From: Pseudomonas sp. H9 | GTDB lineage: Bacteria; Pseudomonadota; Gammaproteobacteria; Pseudomonadales; Pseudomonadaceae | Direction: 5' to 3' | Assembly (NCBI RefSeq): GCF_004353925.1 | Contig: NZ_SMOK01000021.1 | Location: 110,762-174,761 of the forward strand | Length of the DNA: 64,000 nucleotides | Part shown: positions 41,754 through 50,728 of the stretch, one piece after another | Numbering within the stretch: position 1 is the first letter of the stretch | Layout: every line of letters begins with the position of its first letter | Translations under genes and position numbers: made by a program | The notes under the pieces: generated by a model | Databases searched by the model: none | Told to the model about the DNA's origin: nothing | What the model saw: the letters and a program-made list of their open reading frames with translations, nothing else

Positions 41754-41998
41754 CTGACACTTCTGTTCGGTCGGGCTATGTCGGATCCAATCCGCACTCC
41801 CTGAAACCGAAGTGGCAGAGCCCGAAGCAAACGTCGTAACAATGAACGATTTATTGTTACACCCGACGTGCATGCAGAACATAGACTGTTGCTGCGACAG
41901 TAACTACGCTCTGGTAGCGTAGCCACGTGCATGTTGCGCACTCGCGTAACCGCTGACGCGTTAACGCCAGAGTTTATTCATAACCAACAGGTAGCACT
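41754..41998 (+). promoter_or_regulatory. Candidate structured 5' leader RNA of the 66-aa gene
   Basis: About 245 bases of untranslated RNA precede the 66-aa gene. The first part can fold as a three-way junction: P1 TCGGGCT (41771) with AGCCCGA (41819), P2 CGGAT-CCA-ATCCG (41782-41794) and P3 CACT (41795) with AGTG (41811). It is followed by a long hairpin (ACGTC plus GTAACAAT at 41831-41843 with ATTGTTAC and GACGT to 41869), a small hairpin ACTGT/ACAGT (41885-41901) and a perfect CTACGCT-CTGGT-AGCGTAG hairpin (41904-41922). A junction closed by P1 followed by hairpins before a start codon is what a cis-acting riboregulator looks like, but this fold was made by eye. The strand bearing this RNA has no gene-like frame here. 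Confidence 0.45.
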
Positions 41999-42199
41999 GT
42001 GACGAAAGACGAACTGCGCGCAGAACTTGAGCGCCAGGAACAACGTTACAAGGAAGTTTACGGCGGGGAAGTCACCACCTACGCCGCCCAACCCGACCCA
42101 GAGCGCAAGCCCTGGCGTAAACGCGCAAGCATTCTTGACCAGGCATTCGCCCAGGAACTGCAAAAAATCGAAAAAGAACTCAAGGCGGACGAGCCCTGA
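41999..42199 (+). CDS. Conserved small charged protein (66 aa)
   Basis: The product starts at a GTG (AGG 7 bases upstream) and reads MTKDELRAELERQEQRYKEV... It is highly charged, mostly helical, with coiled-coil-like ends (ELQKIEKELKADEP), and has no signal peptide, cysteine or membrane segment. A hairpin-rich leader precedes it, and a perfect 8-bp hairpin (42257-42279) follows. I do not recognise the family; a cytoplasmic role is likely. Confidence comes from codon use like neighbouring genes and the isolated, well-bounded frame. Confidence 0.7.
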   Translation: MTKDELRAELERQEQRYKEVYGGEVTTYAAQPDPERKPWRKRASILDQAFAQELQKIEKELKADEP

Positions 42200-42529
42200 A
42201 ACCGACTCGTCCTTGCGCCGTGACGGCCGGATGAGCGGTACTTGAGAAAGTTCGGATAGGGCTGATCGTTACAGCCCTACCGCGAGTGGTAACGGATTCT
42301 CACAAATTTCATACGCATGTTTGAATTTTTCATTCGTCATGCGACTTTCGGTAAATCCTTAAATTTTCTGGATTTTTACCGATTTTAGCTGAGTTTTCCG
42401 TAGCCTTTTCCGGCACATGCCTTCCTGAAAAAGTCATGGGGCAGCCGGAACCGGTCAGCGGCAGGTGCATCGATTAGCAGGGATTTCTGGCATAATCGCG
42501 CCCCCTTATGACCGGGTCAGAAAACCTTC
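42200..42529. other. Non-coding spacer before pit
   Basis: No gene is seen in these 330 bases. They hold a perfect hairpin TAGGGCTG/CAGCCCTA (42257-42279), T-rich stretches, a second hairpin with arms GGTAAATCC and GGATTTTTACC (about 42350-42381), and an extended -10 promoter TGGCATAAT at 42488-42496 that should start the phosphate transporter mRNA about 27 bases before its ATG. Confidence 0.6.
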
Positions 42530-44002
42530 ATGATCGATTTATTCAGCGGACTTGATGCCTGGGTACTGGTGAGCCTCGTGCTTGCTTTGACCTTCGTACT
42601 CGCCTTCGAGTTCATTAATGGCTTTCATGACACCGCTAACGCGGTAGCTACAGTCATTTATACCAAAGCCATGCCCCCTCACCTGGCGGTGTTCTTTTCC
42701 GGGGTGTTCAACTTCCTCGGTGTGCTGCTCGGCGGCGTCGGCGTGGCTTACGCCATCGTTCACCTGCTGCCGGTAGAACTGCTAATCAATGTGAATACCG
42801 GCCATGGTTTGGCTATGGTGTTCTCCTTGCTGGCCGCCGCCATCGCCTGGAACCTGGGCACCTGGTACTTCGGTATTCCAGCGTCCAGTTCCCACACCCT
42901 GATCGGTTCGATCCTCGGTGTTGGCCTGGCCAACGCCCTGATCAGCGACATTCCACTGGGTGACGGCGTCAACTGGCAAAAGGCAGTCGATATCGGCGTG
43001 TCCCTGCTGCTTTCGCCCATGGCTGGCTTTGCCGTTGCTGCCCTGGTGCTGTTGGGGCTGAAATGGTGGCGCCCACTGTCGAAGATGCACAAAACGCCTG
43101 AACAGCGTCGCAAACTCGACGACAAGAAGCACCCACCGTTCTGGAACCGCCTGGTGCTGGTTATGTCGGCAATGGGCGTCAGCTTCGTGCATGGCTCCAA
43201 CGATGGTCAGAAAGGTATCGGCCTGATCATGCTGGTACTGATCGGTATCGTTCCATCGCAGTTCGTACTCGACCTGAACAGCACGACCTATCAGATCGAG
43301 CGTACCCGCGACGCAACCCTGCACCTGAGCCAGTTCTATCAGCGCAACGAAGCCACCCTGGGTGAGTTCCTGGCGCTGGGCAAAGCCAAGAATGGCGACC
43401 TGCCAGAGCAGTTCAGCTGCAACCCGCAGCAAACCGAGCCGACCATCGCAGCCTTGCTCAAGTCGCTTGAAGGTGTAACCGAGTACCGCTCGTTGACCCC
43501 GGAAAAGCGTGTTGAAGTACGTCGTTACCTGCTCTGCCTGGACGACACGGCGAAGAAAGTTGGCAAGCTGCCAGGCCTGCAAGCCCGTGAAAAGGCCGAC
43601 CTGGACAAACTGCGCAAAGACCTGACCGCCACCACCGAGTACGCTCCGTTCTGGGTGATTCTCGCGGTCGCCCTGGCCTTGGGCCTGGGTACCATGGTTG
43701 GCTGGAAACGTGTGGTACTGACCATCGGTGAGAAAATCGGCAAGCAGGGCATGACCTATGCCCAGGGCATGTCGGCCCAGATCACCGCAGCCTGCGCCAT
43801 CGGCATGGCCAACATCTTCAGCCTGCCAGTATCGACCACCCACGTATTGTCGTCGGGTGTGGCCGGTACGATGGTCGCTAACAAGAGCGGCCTGCAAGGC
43901 GGCACCGTCAAGACCATCCTGCTGGCCTGGGTCCTGACCCTGCCTGCAACGGTAGCCCTGTCGGCGGGCCTGTTCTGGATTGCGACCAAGTTCATCGTCT
44001 GA
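42530..44002 (+). CDS. PiT-family inorganic phosphate transporter
   Basis: The 490-aa inner-membrane protein has the duplicated PHO4 signature: FEFINGFHDTANAVATVIYT in the first half and VSFVHGSNDGQKGIGL in the second. A large cytoplasmic loop (about residues 255-360) lies between membrane segments. It takes up phosphate, probably as a metal-phosphate complex, driven by protons, with low affinity. It is a single gene with its own promoter and terminator; no PhoU-like partner is adjacent. Confidence 0.92.
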   Translation: MIDLFSGLDAWVLVSLVLALTFVLAFEFINGFHDTANAVATVIYTKAMPPHLAVFFSGVFNFLGVLLGGVGVAYAIVHLLPVELLINVNTGHGLAMVFSLLAAAIAWNLGTWYFGIPASSSHTLIGSILGVGLANALISDIPLGDGVNWQKAVDIGVSLLLSPMAGFAVAALVLLGLKWWRPLSKMHKTPEQRRKLDDKKHPPFWNRLVLVMSAMGVSFVHGSNDGQKGIGLIMLVLIGIVPSQFVLDLNSTTYQIERTRDATLHLSQFYQRNEATLGEFLALGKAKNGDLPEQFSCNPQQTEPTIAALLKSLEGVTEYRSLTPEKRVEVRRYLLCLDDTAKKVGKLPGLQAREKADLDKLRKDLTATTEYAPFWVILAVALALGLGTMVGWKRVVLTIGEKIGKQGMTYAQGMSAQITAACAIGMANIFSLPVSTTHVLSSGVAGTMVANKSGLQGGTVKTILLAWVLTLPATVALSAGLFWIATKFIV

Positions 44003-44014
44003 ACCAGACTGCAG

Positions 44015-44045
44015 TAAAAAAGGCGCCTTCAGGCGCCTTTTTTAT
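44015..44045. terminator. Bidirectional terminator after pit
   Basis: AAAAAAGGCGCC and GGCGCCTTTTTT form a perfect stem with a TTCA loop and A/T tracts on both sides. It can end transcription from either strand. Confidence 0.92.
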
Positions 44046-44048
44046 ACC

Positions 44049-44120
44049 GGTAGGAGCGGGCTTGCCCCGCGATAGGATGTAACTGAAAGAACGCAATCGC
44101 GGGGCAAGCCCGCTCCCACA
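44049..44120. repeat. REP pair, locus 8
   Basis: Two inverted REP copies lie between the pit terminator and the convergent HerA-like gene, ending 7 bases from its stop. Confidence 0.95.
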
Positions 44121-44127
44121 AAAAAGG

Positions 44128-45612
44128 CTAGCGGCGCTTGCTGCTGCCCAGTAACGAGCCCATCAAGCCGCGCACCAACTGGCGTCCAAACTGGTTAGCC
44201 GCCTGGCGCATGGCAGACTTGATCGCCTGCCCTGCCGCACTTTGCAGAAACTCCCCAGCCTTGTCAGCAAGGCTCTCCTCGGCAGCTGCCGGCGGCGGTG
44301 CCTGCTCAGGCTGCGCCACACCGCCCTTGCGAGCGTTGAGCATTTCATAGGCCGACTCACGGTCTACCGGTTTGTCATAGCGCCCGGCCAACGGCGACGC
44401 GGCAATCAGGGCTGAACGCTCTGCCTCGCTCAACGGCCCGATGCGTGACTGCGGCGGCGCGATCAACACACGCTGGACCATGCCCGGCGTGCCCTTCTCC
44501 TGCAACGTCCCCACCAACGCCTCACCAATGCCAAGCTCGGTCAGTACGCTTAAGGTGTCAAAATCGGGGTTAGGACGGAAACCCTCGGCCACAGCCTTCA
44601 GCGATTTCTGCTCCTTGGCCGTAAACGCTCGCAATCCATGCTGAATACGCAAGCCCAGTTGTGCCAGGACATCATCCGGCAAGTCGCTTGGCGACTGGGT
44701 GACAAAATACACACCCACGCCCTTGGAGCGAATCAGCCGAACGACCTGCTCCAGACGGTCCTGCAAAGCTTTGGGCGTACCGTTGAACAGCAGGTGCGCT
44801 TCATCGAAAAACAGTGCCAGTAGTGGCTTGTCGGCATCCCCCCGCTCCGGGAGCTGTTCAAACAGTTCAGCCAGCAACCACAAAAGGAAGGTCGCATAGA
44901 CCTTGGGCGCCTCGTGCACCAGGCGACTGGCATCCAGCAGATGAATACGGCCACGGCCGTCGGCATCCGGGCGCAATAGATCTTCCAGCTGCAAGGCCGG
45001 TTCACCGAACAAGGCTTCGGCCCCCTGCTGCTCCAGCGTCGCCAGCCGCCTCAGCAGGGCCTGGCTGGAGCCGGTGGTCATCAACGCGCTGTCTTCGCCG
45101 AGCAGTTGCGGGTTGTCCTTGAGGTGCGCCAGCAACGCTTTGAGGTCCTTGATATCAAGCAACAGCAAGCCTTCGCGATCAGCGACCTTGAACGCGGCAT
45201 ACAGTGCAGCCTGTTGACTGTCGGTCAACTCCAGCAGGTTGCCCAGCAGCAGCGGGCCCATTTCGCTGAGCGTGGTGCGCAAGGGATGACCGGACTGCCC
45301 ATGAATATCCCACAGGCTGACTGGATAAGCCTGCGGCTGATGCCCGAGCCAAGGCATACCGGCGATGCGCTCAGCCACTTTACCTTGCGGGTTGCCCACC
45401 GCGCCCAGACCGCACAGATCACCTTTGACGTCAGCGGCGAACACCGCCACGCCTGCATCGCTAAAGGCCTCGGCCATGTGTTGCAGGGTCACGGTTTTAC
45501 CCGTACCGGTGGCACCGGCAACCAGACCATGGCGGTTGGCCAGTCGCATGGCTTGAGCGACTGGCTGTCCGGCCAGATCGGCCCCGAGAATGAACTGCGA
45601 AGAGTCAGGCAT
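44128..45612 (-). CDS. HerA-like ATPase (DUF853, YjgR family)
   Basis: The 494-aa protein has Walker A GATGTGKT near residues 33-40 and Walker B LLALFFDEAHLLF near 260, in the HerA/FtsK branch of RecA-like ATPases. It matches E. coli YjgR in layout. A low-complexity linker (APPPAAAEE) and a basic C-terminal tail (GSLLGSSKRR) follow the ATPase core. Its role is unknown in any organism to my knowledge; relatives suggest DNA or protein translocation as hexamers. No NurA-type nuclease or other HerA partner is adjacent. The start follows GAGGGTG. Confidence 0.88.
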   Translation of the reverse strand: MPDSSQFILGADLAGQPVAQAMRLANRHGLVAGATGTGKTVTLQHMAEAFSDAGVAVFAADVKGDLCGLGAVGNPQGKVAERIAGMPWLGHQPQAYPVSLWDIHGQSGHPLRTTLSEMGPLLLGNLLELTDSQQAALYAAFKVADREGLLLLDIKDLKALLAHLKDNPQLLGEDSALMTTGSSQALLRRLATLEQQGAEALFGEPALQLEDLLRPDADGRGRIHLLDASRLVHEAPKVYATFLLWLLAELFEQLPERGDADKPLLALFFDEAHLLFNGTPKALQDRLEQVVRLIRSKGVGVYFVTQSPSDLPDDVLAQLGLRIQHGLRAFTAKEQKSLKAVAEGFRPNPDFDTLSVLTELGIGEALVGTLQEKGTPGMVQRVLIAPPQSRIGPLSEAERSALIAASPLAGRYDKPVDRESAYEMLNARKGGVAQPEQAPPPAAAEESLADKAGEFLQSAAGQAIKSAMRQAANQFGRQLVRGLMGSLLGSSKRR

Positions 45613-45781
45613 GTTTTTTCACCCTCTGTTTAAGCTTTGAAACAATTCGGCCGATATCTCATTAGCGATAGACCACCAGAAAGACAGGATAAGCCCAACA
45701 AGGAAAGAGGACCTGCACTGCTTTCAAACTGTTCTTTGTGCGAACGACCCGGATAACAAAACCTTAGCGGACCAACACGTT

Positions 45782-47662
45782 ATGAACAAAAGCCTCCGAT
45801 TCAGCCACAAGATCCTTCTGGCCGCTTCTCTGATCGTCATGATCGCATTCACGCTGTTTACGCTGTACAACGATTACCTGCAGCGTAATGCGATTCGCGA
45901 AGATCTGGAAAGTTATCTCGCACAGATGGGTGATACCACATCAACCAACATTAAAAACCTGTTTGATGGACGCATTTTGCTGGTACAAAACGTGGCGCAG
46001 AACATTGCCGCGTTCCCTGATGCTGAAAATGTTGGCACCCTGTTGGGCCAACAAGCTCTGGTGTCGAGTTTCCTGACCGTGTACCTGGGTGACGTCAATG
46101 GTGGTTTCACCATTCGCCCACAAACCAAGATGCCCGATGGCTACGACCCGCGTGTTCGCCCTTGGTACAAAGATGGCCTGGCCGCCAATGGCCCGATCCT
46201 GACCGAGCCGTACATTGACGTCAGCACCGGCAAAATGGTGATTTCGGTGGTGGCCACAGCTGCGCGCAACGTCGGCGTGGTCGGCGGTGACCTGGCGCTG
46301 GATGGCCTGACCGAAATCATCAACTCGCTGAACTTCGGCGGCATGGGCTATGCCTTTCTGGTCAACGACCAGGGCAAGATCCTGGTGCACCCCGACAAAA
46401 ATCTGGTCATGAAGTCGCTGTCTGACCTGTACCCACAAAACACCCCGCGCCTGAGCAAGGATTTGAGTGAGATTGAAGTCAACGGTGAAACACGCCTGTT
46501 GACCTTTGCGCCGGTCAAAGGCTTGCCCTCAGCCAACTGGTACATCGGCCTGTCTGTCGACAAAGACAAAGCCTATGCAATGCTGAGCAAGTTCCGCACC
46601 TCGGCGGTGATTGCCACCCTGGTTGCCGTGGTCATCATCATTGCCCTGCTCGGCCTGTTGATCCGCGTACTGCTGCAGCCACTGCACACCATGACCCGCG
46701 CCATGGAAGACATTGCCCAAGGTGAAGGTGACCTGACCAAACGCTTGACCCTGCACAGCCAGGACGAGTTCGGCGTACTGGGCAAGGCCTTCAACCACTT
46801 CGTCGAGCGCATTCACAGTTCGATCCGTGAAGTGTCTTCGGCCACCGAGCAGGTCAACGAAGTGGCCCTGAGGGTGGTCAGTGCCTCCAACTCCTCGATG
46901 GTCAACTCCGACGAACAGTCCAACCGCACCAACAGCGTGGCGGCCGCCATCAACCAGCTTGGCGCTGCGGCCCAGGAAATTGCCCACAACGCCGCCCAGG
47001 CCTCGCAGCAGGCCAGCTCGGCTCGACACCTGGCAGAAGAAGGCCAGCAGGTGGTTGATCGCAGCATTGCGGCCATGAACCGCCTGTCGGATCTGATCTG
47101 CACGTCCAGCTCGCATATCGAGACGCTGAACAGCAAAACCGTGAATATCGGCCAGATCCTCGAAGTGATCACCAGCATCTCCCAGCAAACCAACCTGCTG
47201 GCGCTCAACGCCGCAATCGAAGCGGCCCGGGCCGGTGAAGCCGGTCGCGGATTCGCGGTGGTCGCCGATGAGGTCCGTAACCTTGCACACCGCACACAAG
47301 AGTCGGCCCAGCAGGTTCAGAACATGATCGAAGAGTTGCAGATCGGTGCCCGCGAGTCGGTCGATACCATGGGCCAAAGCCAGCGTCACAGCCAGGACAG
47401 CGTCGAGATTGCCAACCAGGCTGGTGAACGTCTGGGCAGCGTCACCCTGCGAATCGGCGAGATCGACGGTATGAACCAATCGGTGGCCACCGCCACTGAG
47501 GAGCAAACTGCAGTGGTCGACTCGATCAACATGGACATCAACGAGATCAACATGCTTAACCAGGAAGGGGTCGAGAACCTGCAGTCGACCCTGCGCGCCT
47601 GCGCCGACCTTGAGCAACAGGCCAGCCGCCTGAAACAACTGGTCGGTAGCTTCCGCATCTGA
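45782..47662 (+). CDS. mcpG: Methyl-accepting chemotaxis protein, amino-acid/GABA type (McpG-like)
   Basis: The 626-aa receptor has TM1 (residues 11-29), a periplasmic dCACHE domain (about 35-272), TM2 (about 274-298), a HAMP domain and a cytoplasmic signalling tip (LLALNAAIEAARAGEAGRGF). The binding pocket has the amino-acid motif of dCACHE receptors: Y121, R126, W128, Y129 (YDPRVRPWY), D146 and D174 by my count. That predicts an alpha- or gamma-amino acid ligand. By position it matches McpG of P. putida (PP_1371 as I recall), which detects GABA. The tip lacks an obvious C-terminal CheR-binding pentapeptide (ends GSFRI). A GC hairpin follows the stop (47671-47692). Confidence 0.85.
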   Translation: MNKSLRFSHKILLAASLIVMIAFTLFTLYNDYLQRNAIREDLESYLAQMGDTTSTNIKNLFDGRILLVQNVAQNIAAFPDAENVGTLLGQQALVSSFLTVYLGDVNGGFTIRPQTKMPDGYDPRVRPWYKDGLAANGPILTEPYIDVSTGKMVISVVATAARNVGVVGGDLALDGLTEIINSLNFGGMGYAFLVNDQGKILVHPDKNLVMKSLSDLYPQNTPRLSKDLSEIEVNGETRLLTFAPVKGLPSANWYIGLSVDKDKAYAMLSKFRTSAVIATLVAVVIIIALLGLLIRVLLQPLHTMTRAMEDIAQGEGDLTKRLTLHSQDEFGVLGKAFNHFVERIHSSIREVSSATEQVNEVALRVVSASNSSMVNSDEQSNRTNSVAAAINQLGAAAQEIAHNAAQASQQASSARHLAEEGQQVVDRSIAAMNRLSDLICTSSSHIETLNSKTVNIGQILEVITSISQQTNLLALNAAIEAARAGEAGRGFAVVADEVRNLAHRTQESAQQVQNMIEELQIGARESVDTMGQSQRHSQDSVEIANQAGERLGSVTLRIGEIDGMNQSVATATEEQTAVVDSINMDINEINMLNQEGVENLQSTLRACADLEQQASRLKQLVGSFRI

Positions 47663-47814
47663 GTACCGAAGGCAGCGGCCCGTGCCGCTGCCCCTCCCCT
47701 CGCAACACGATCGAACAAACTATCCTTTATAGAGGTCAACCTTAGGGCGCGTCGTACGGTGTAAGCCATCACCGCACGACACACCCTGAAGACGATCTCG
47801 GAGGGATGCTGATC

Positions 47815-48927
47815 GTGCACATCGCTGACATCACTATGTTCTATGCCCCCGCCAGCGGCGGCGTGCGTACTTATCTTGATGCCAAACATCGCCGACTGGG
47901 ACAGACCCAAGGTGTCCGACACAGCCTGTTGATCCCAGGCGCATCTCCTCATCACGCCAACGGTGTCTACCAGGTACCGGCACCCGCGCTGCCGTTTGGA
48001 AATGGCTATCGTTTTCCACTGCGCCTGGCGCCCTGGTGCCAGATGCTTGAGGAACTGCAGCCAGATCTGATCGAAGTCGCCGACCCTTACCTGACCGCCT
48101 GGGCAGCACTGGACGCGAGCCGCCAGCTCGATATACCGGTCATCGGTTTCTACCATTCCGACCTGCCGCTGCTGGTCAGCAATCGTATGGGTAACTGGTT
48201 CACCCCCAATGTCGAAGCCTATGTCAGCAAGCTGTATGGCAATTTCGACCGGGTGCTGGCGCCAAGCCAGGTCATGGCCAACAAACTGCGCCGCCTGGGT
48301 ATCAGCAATGTGCATGTTCAGCGCCTTGGCGTAGACCTGAACACCTTTCATCCACGACACCGCGACCCAATGCTGCGCCGGCAATTGCACATTGCCGACA
48401 GCACACACCTGCTGGTGTTTGCCGGCCGCGGTTCACGGGAAAAAAACCTGCCGGTGCTGCTCGACTGCATGCAACACCTGGGTAAGCACTACCACTTGTT
48501 GCTGCTGGGTTCGCACATGCCTTCCAACGTACCGGGCAATGTCAGCGTCATCGACCATTTCTGCCCGTCCAGCGAAGTCGCCCGCTTGCTGGCCAGCGCG
48601 GACGCCCTGGTGCACGCAGGTGATCAGGAAACCTTCGGCCTGGTCATTGTTGAAGCCATGGCCAGCGCGATTCCTGTGGTTGCGGTGAACGCAGGTGCAT
48701 TCAAAGAGATTCTCGACGAGCGTTTTGGTCGTCTGTGCACGCCCAATGACGGCCAGGCGATGGCCCGGGCGGTACGCGAAGTATTCGAAGACGCCCCCCA
48801 AAGGCTTGGCCTGCAAGCGCGCAGGCATGTCGAGCAACACTATGCCTGGGACAGCGTGGTCAACGGCCTGTTGGCTCACTACCGGGCGGTGCTGGGCTAT
48901 GAGCTGCCGGTACGGATCCATGCCTGA
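47815..48927 (+). CDS. GT4-family glycosyltransferase
   Basis: The protein of about 370 aa has a GT-B fold: an N-terminal domain with ASGGVRTYLDAK, and a C-terminal GT4 domain with FAGRGSREKNLPVLLD and the nucleotide-sugar motif HAGDQETFGLVIVEAMA (ExFGxxxxE). I favour the GTG at 47815, 9 bases after GGAGGG; the ATG at 47806 touches that site and would be poorly used. The leader has an inverted repeat GTCGTACGGTG/CACCGCACGAC (47751-47780). The next gene overlaps its stop by 8 bases, so both probably act together on a cell-surface or extracellular glycan or glycolipid. The acceptor is unknown. Confidence 0.85.
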   Translation: MHIADITMFYAPASGGVRTYLDAKHRRLGQTQGVRHSLLIPGASPHHANGVYQVPAPALPFGNGYRFPLRLAPWCQMLEELQPDLIEVADPYLTAWAALDASRQLDIPVIGFYHSDLPLLVSNRMGNWFTPNVEAYVSKLYGNFDRVLAPSQVMANKLRRLGISNVHVQRLGVDLNTFHPRHRDPMLRRQLHIADSTHLLVFAGRGSREKNLPVLLDCMQHLGKHYHLLLLGSHMPSNVPGNVSVIDHFCPSSEVARLLASADALVHAGDQETFGLVIVEAMASAIPVVAVNAGAFKEILDERFGRLCTPNDGQAMARAVREVFEDAPQRLGLQARRHVEQHYAWDSVVNGLLAHYRAVLGYELPVRIHA

Positions 48928-49684
48928 GCACAGTGCAAGCCCGCCATCCCCGCAAAGCCTGCTACTGGTACTGCACGACGTAGCACCGCACACCTGGCCG
49001 GATTACCAGGCGTTCGTCGAAGCAGTGGATGCCTTGGGCGAGATTCCCATGACCTGGCTGGTGGTACCCGATTTTCACAAACGCGACCCGTTGGCAGCAG
49101 CGACTGGCTTTCGCCAGATGCTTGAGCGACGCCTGCAGCGCGGCGATGAACTGGTCCTGCATGGCTTCTACCACATCGATGACAGCCCTCCACCGCGCTC
49201 AGTGCGAGACTACTTCATGCGACGTATCTATACCCATGAGGGCGAGTTCTACCGCTTGGATCAGGCCACCGCACTGCAACGCCTTGAAGAGGGAATAGCG
49301 TTGTTCCGCCGCTTTGACTGGCCACTGGCGGGCTTCGTTGCCCCGGCCTGGCTAATGAGCCCAGGCACACGTCAGGCACTGAAGACCCTGCCCTTGCAGT
49401 ACACCAGCGACCCACAGCATTTCTATCGGCTGCCGGACTTCACCCCGATAGCCGCTCCAGGCTTGGTCTGGAGTGCACGCAGCCATTGGCGCCGCAGCGT
49501 GTCCAAGGTCGTCTGTGAACTACAGGTTTCCCGCTTGCACAGCGCCCCTGTGATACGCCTGGGCCTGCATCCGGTGGATATGCGCCATAGTGCTTCCCGG
49601 CACTACTGGATGCACACATTACAAGCGCTGTTACGCCAAGGGCGAACACCGCTGACCAAATCAGCCTGGTTGGCCGGCCGTTGA
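48920..49684 (+). CDS. DUF2334 polysaccharide deacetylase-like protein
   Basis: The 254-aa protein has the NodB-like fold seen in DUF2334: a first motif LLVLHDVAPHTW (metal-binding aspartate), DELVLHGFYHID (the HxxxH-like metal histidines), GFVAPAW and LGLHPVDMRH near the end. There is no signal peptide, so it should act in the cytoplasm on a sugar intermediate. It starts inside the glycosyltransferase gene (8-base overlap), so the two form a coupled unit that may glycosylate and then deacetylate. The final 24 bases overlap a convergent small gene. Confidence 0.85.
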   Translation: MPEHSASPPSPQSLLLVLHDVAPHTWPDYQAFVEAVDALGEIPMTWLVVPDFHKRDPLAAATGFRQMLERRLQRGDELVLHGFYHIDDSPPPRSVRDYFMRRIYTHEGEFYRLDQATALQRLEEGIALFRRFDWPLAGFVAPAWLMSPGTRQALKTLPLQYTSDPQHFYRLPDFTPIAAPGLVWSARSHWRRSVSKVVCELQVSRLHSAPVIRLGLHPVDMRHSASRHYWMHTLQALLRQGRTPLTKSAWLAGR

Positions 49685-49855
49685 ATCAGGCTCGGGGACT
49701 GCGCCTGGCGGATGCAGCTGCTCCCAAAGCGCGACGGCACCGGGGAAGTCGGTACCGTCATCGTTGCTCAATGCTTCGGGATCGAACCGGCTCAGGCAGC
49801 CCTCACCCAGGACGGGCGGAGCTTTGGAGGTTGCCTTGTCGAAGGGATCGGCCAT
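49661..49855 (-). CDS. Small protein downstream of purU (64 aa)
   Basis: The start is preceded by GAGGAGG at an ideal distance, which is the main support. The product MADPFDKATSKAPPVLGEGC... is acidic and proline-rich with one cysteine and no membrane segment, probably largely disordered. It follows purU by 21 bases on the same strand, and its 3' end overlaps the convergent DUF2334 gene by 24 bases. Function unknown. Confidence 0.65.
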   Translation of the reverse strand: MADPFDKATSKAPPVLGEGCLSRFDPEALSNDDGTDFPGAVALWEQLHPPGAVPEPDSTAGQPG

Positions 49856-49876
49856 GCTGCAACCTCCTCACACGGT

Positions 49877-50728
49877 TTAGTTGAAAACCACCGTCTTGTT
49901 GCCATGCACCAGCACACGGTCTTCCAGGTGATAGCGCAAGCCGCGCGCCAGTACCATCTTCTCGACATCACGGCCAAAGCGAACCATGTCTTCGATGCTG
50001 TCACTATGGCTGACCCGAACAACGTCCTGCTCGATGATCGGACCGGCGTCCAGCTCTTCAGTGACGTAGTGGCAAGTGGCACCAATCAGTTTCACACCGC
50101 GCAACGATGCTTGATGATAAGGCTTGGCACCGACAAACGAAGGCAGGAAGCTGTGGTGAATATTGATCACCTGCTGGGCATATTCCTGGCACAGTTGCGG
50201 TGGCAGGATCTGCATGTAGCGCGCCAGTACCACCACATCGGCACCGTGCTCTTTGACCAGTCGCGAGACTTCGGCAAATGCCGGTTGTTTATCCTGTGGA
50301 TCGACCGGTACATGGAAGAATGGAATACCGTGCCACTCGACCATGCTGCGCAAGTCGTTGTGGTTGGAGATAACGCAGGGAATATCGCAATCCAGTTCCT
50401 TGGCGTGCCAGCGGTGCAGCAAGTCAGCCAGGCAGTGAGACTCACGGCTGGCCATCAGCACCACGCGCTTTTTCTGGTCGGTATCGGTGATACGCCAGAC
50501 CATGGAAAACTCTTCAGCAATCGGGGCAAACGCTTCGCGGAATGCCTCAATACCAAAGGGCAGGGTTTGCGCGCGGATTTCGTGACGCATGAAGAACCAA
50601 CCGCTCTGCTCATCGGAGTGATGGCTCGCTTCGTTGATCCAGCCGTTATAGGACGCCAGGAAATTACTGACTTTGGCGACGATGCCAACGCGGTCGGGGC
50701 AAGCAATCACCAGCCGATAGGTGCGCAT
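49877..50728 (-). CDS. purU: Formyltetrahydrofolate deformylase
   Basis: The 283-aa enzyme has an N-terminal ACT domain (about residues 1-85, RLVIACPDRVGIVAKVSNFL) and a formyltransferase-type catalytic domain with the triad region SNHNDLRSMVEWH, HHSFLPSF and the aspartate in EELDAGPIIEQD. It hydrolyses 10-formyl-THF to formate and THF, balancing one-carbon pools. Pseudomonads often carry several purU copies, some tied to sarcosine or one-carbon metabolism; this one stands with only a small downstream gene. Confidence 0.92.
   Translation of the reverse strand: MRTYRLVIACPDRVGIVAKVSNFLASYNGWINEASHHSDEQSGWFFMRHEIRAQTLPFGIEAFREAFAPIAEEFSMVWRITDTDQKKRVVLMASRESHCLADLLHRWHAKELDCDIPCVISNHNDLRSMVEWHGIPFFHVPVDPQDKQPAFAEVSRLVKEHGADVVVLARYMQILPPQLCQEYAQQVINIHHSFLPSFVGAKPYHQASLRGVKLIGATCHYVTEELDAGPIIEQDVVRVSHSDSIEDMVRFGRDVEKMVLARGLRYHLEDRVLVHGNKTVVFN

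Noticed and set aside
41697..41941. Two short minus-strand frames in the spacer before the 66-aa gene
   Set aside because: No ribosome site, overlapping each other, and the sequence is better explained as RNA structure on the other strand.
47806..47814. ATG at 47806 as the glycosyltransferase start
   Set aside because: It directly abuts GGAGGG with no spacing; the GTG at 47815 has ideal spacing.
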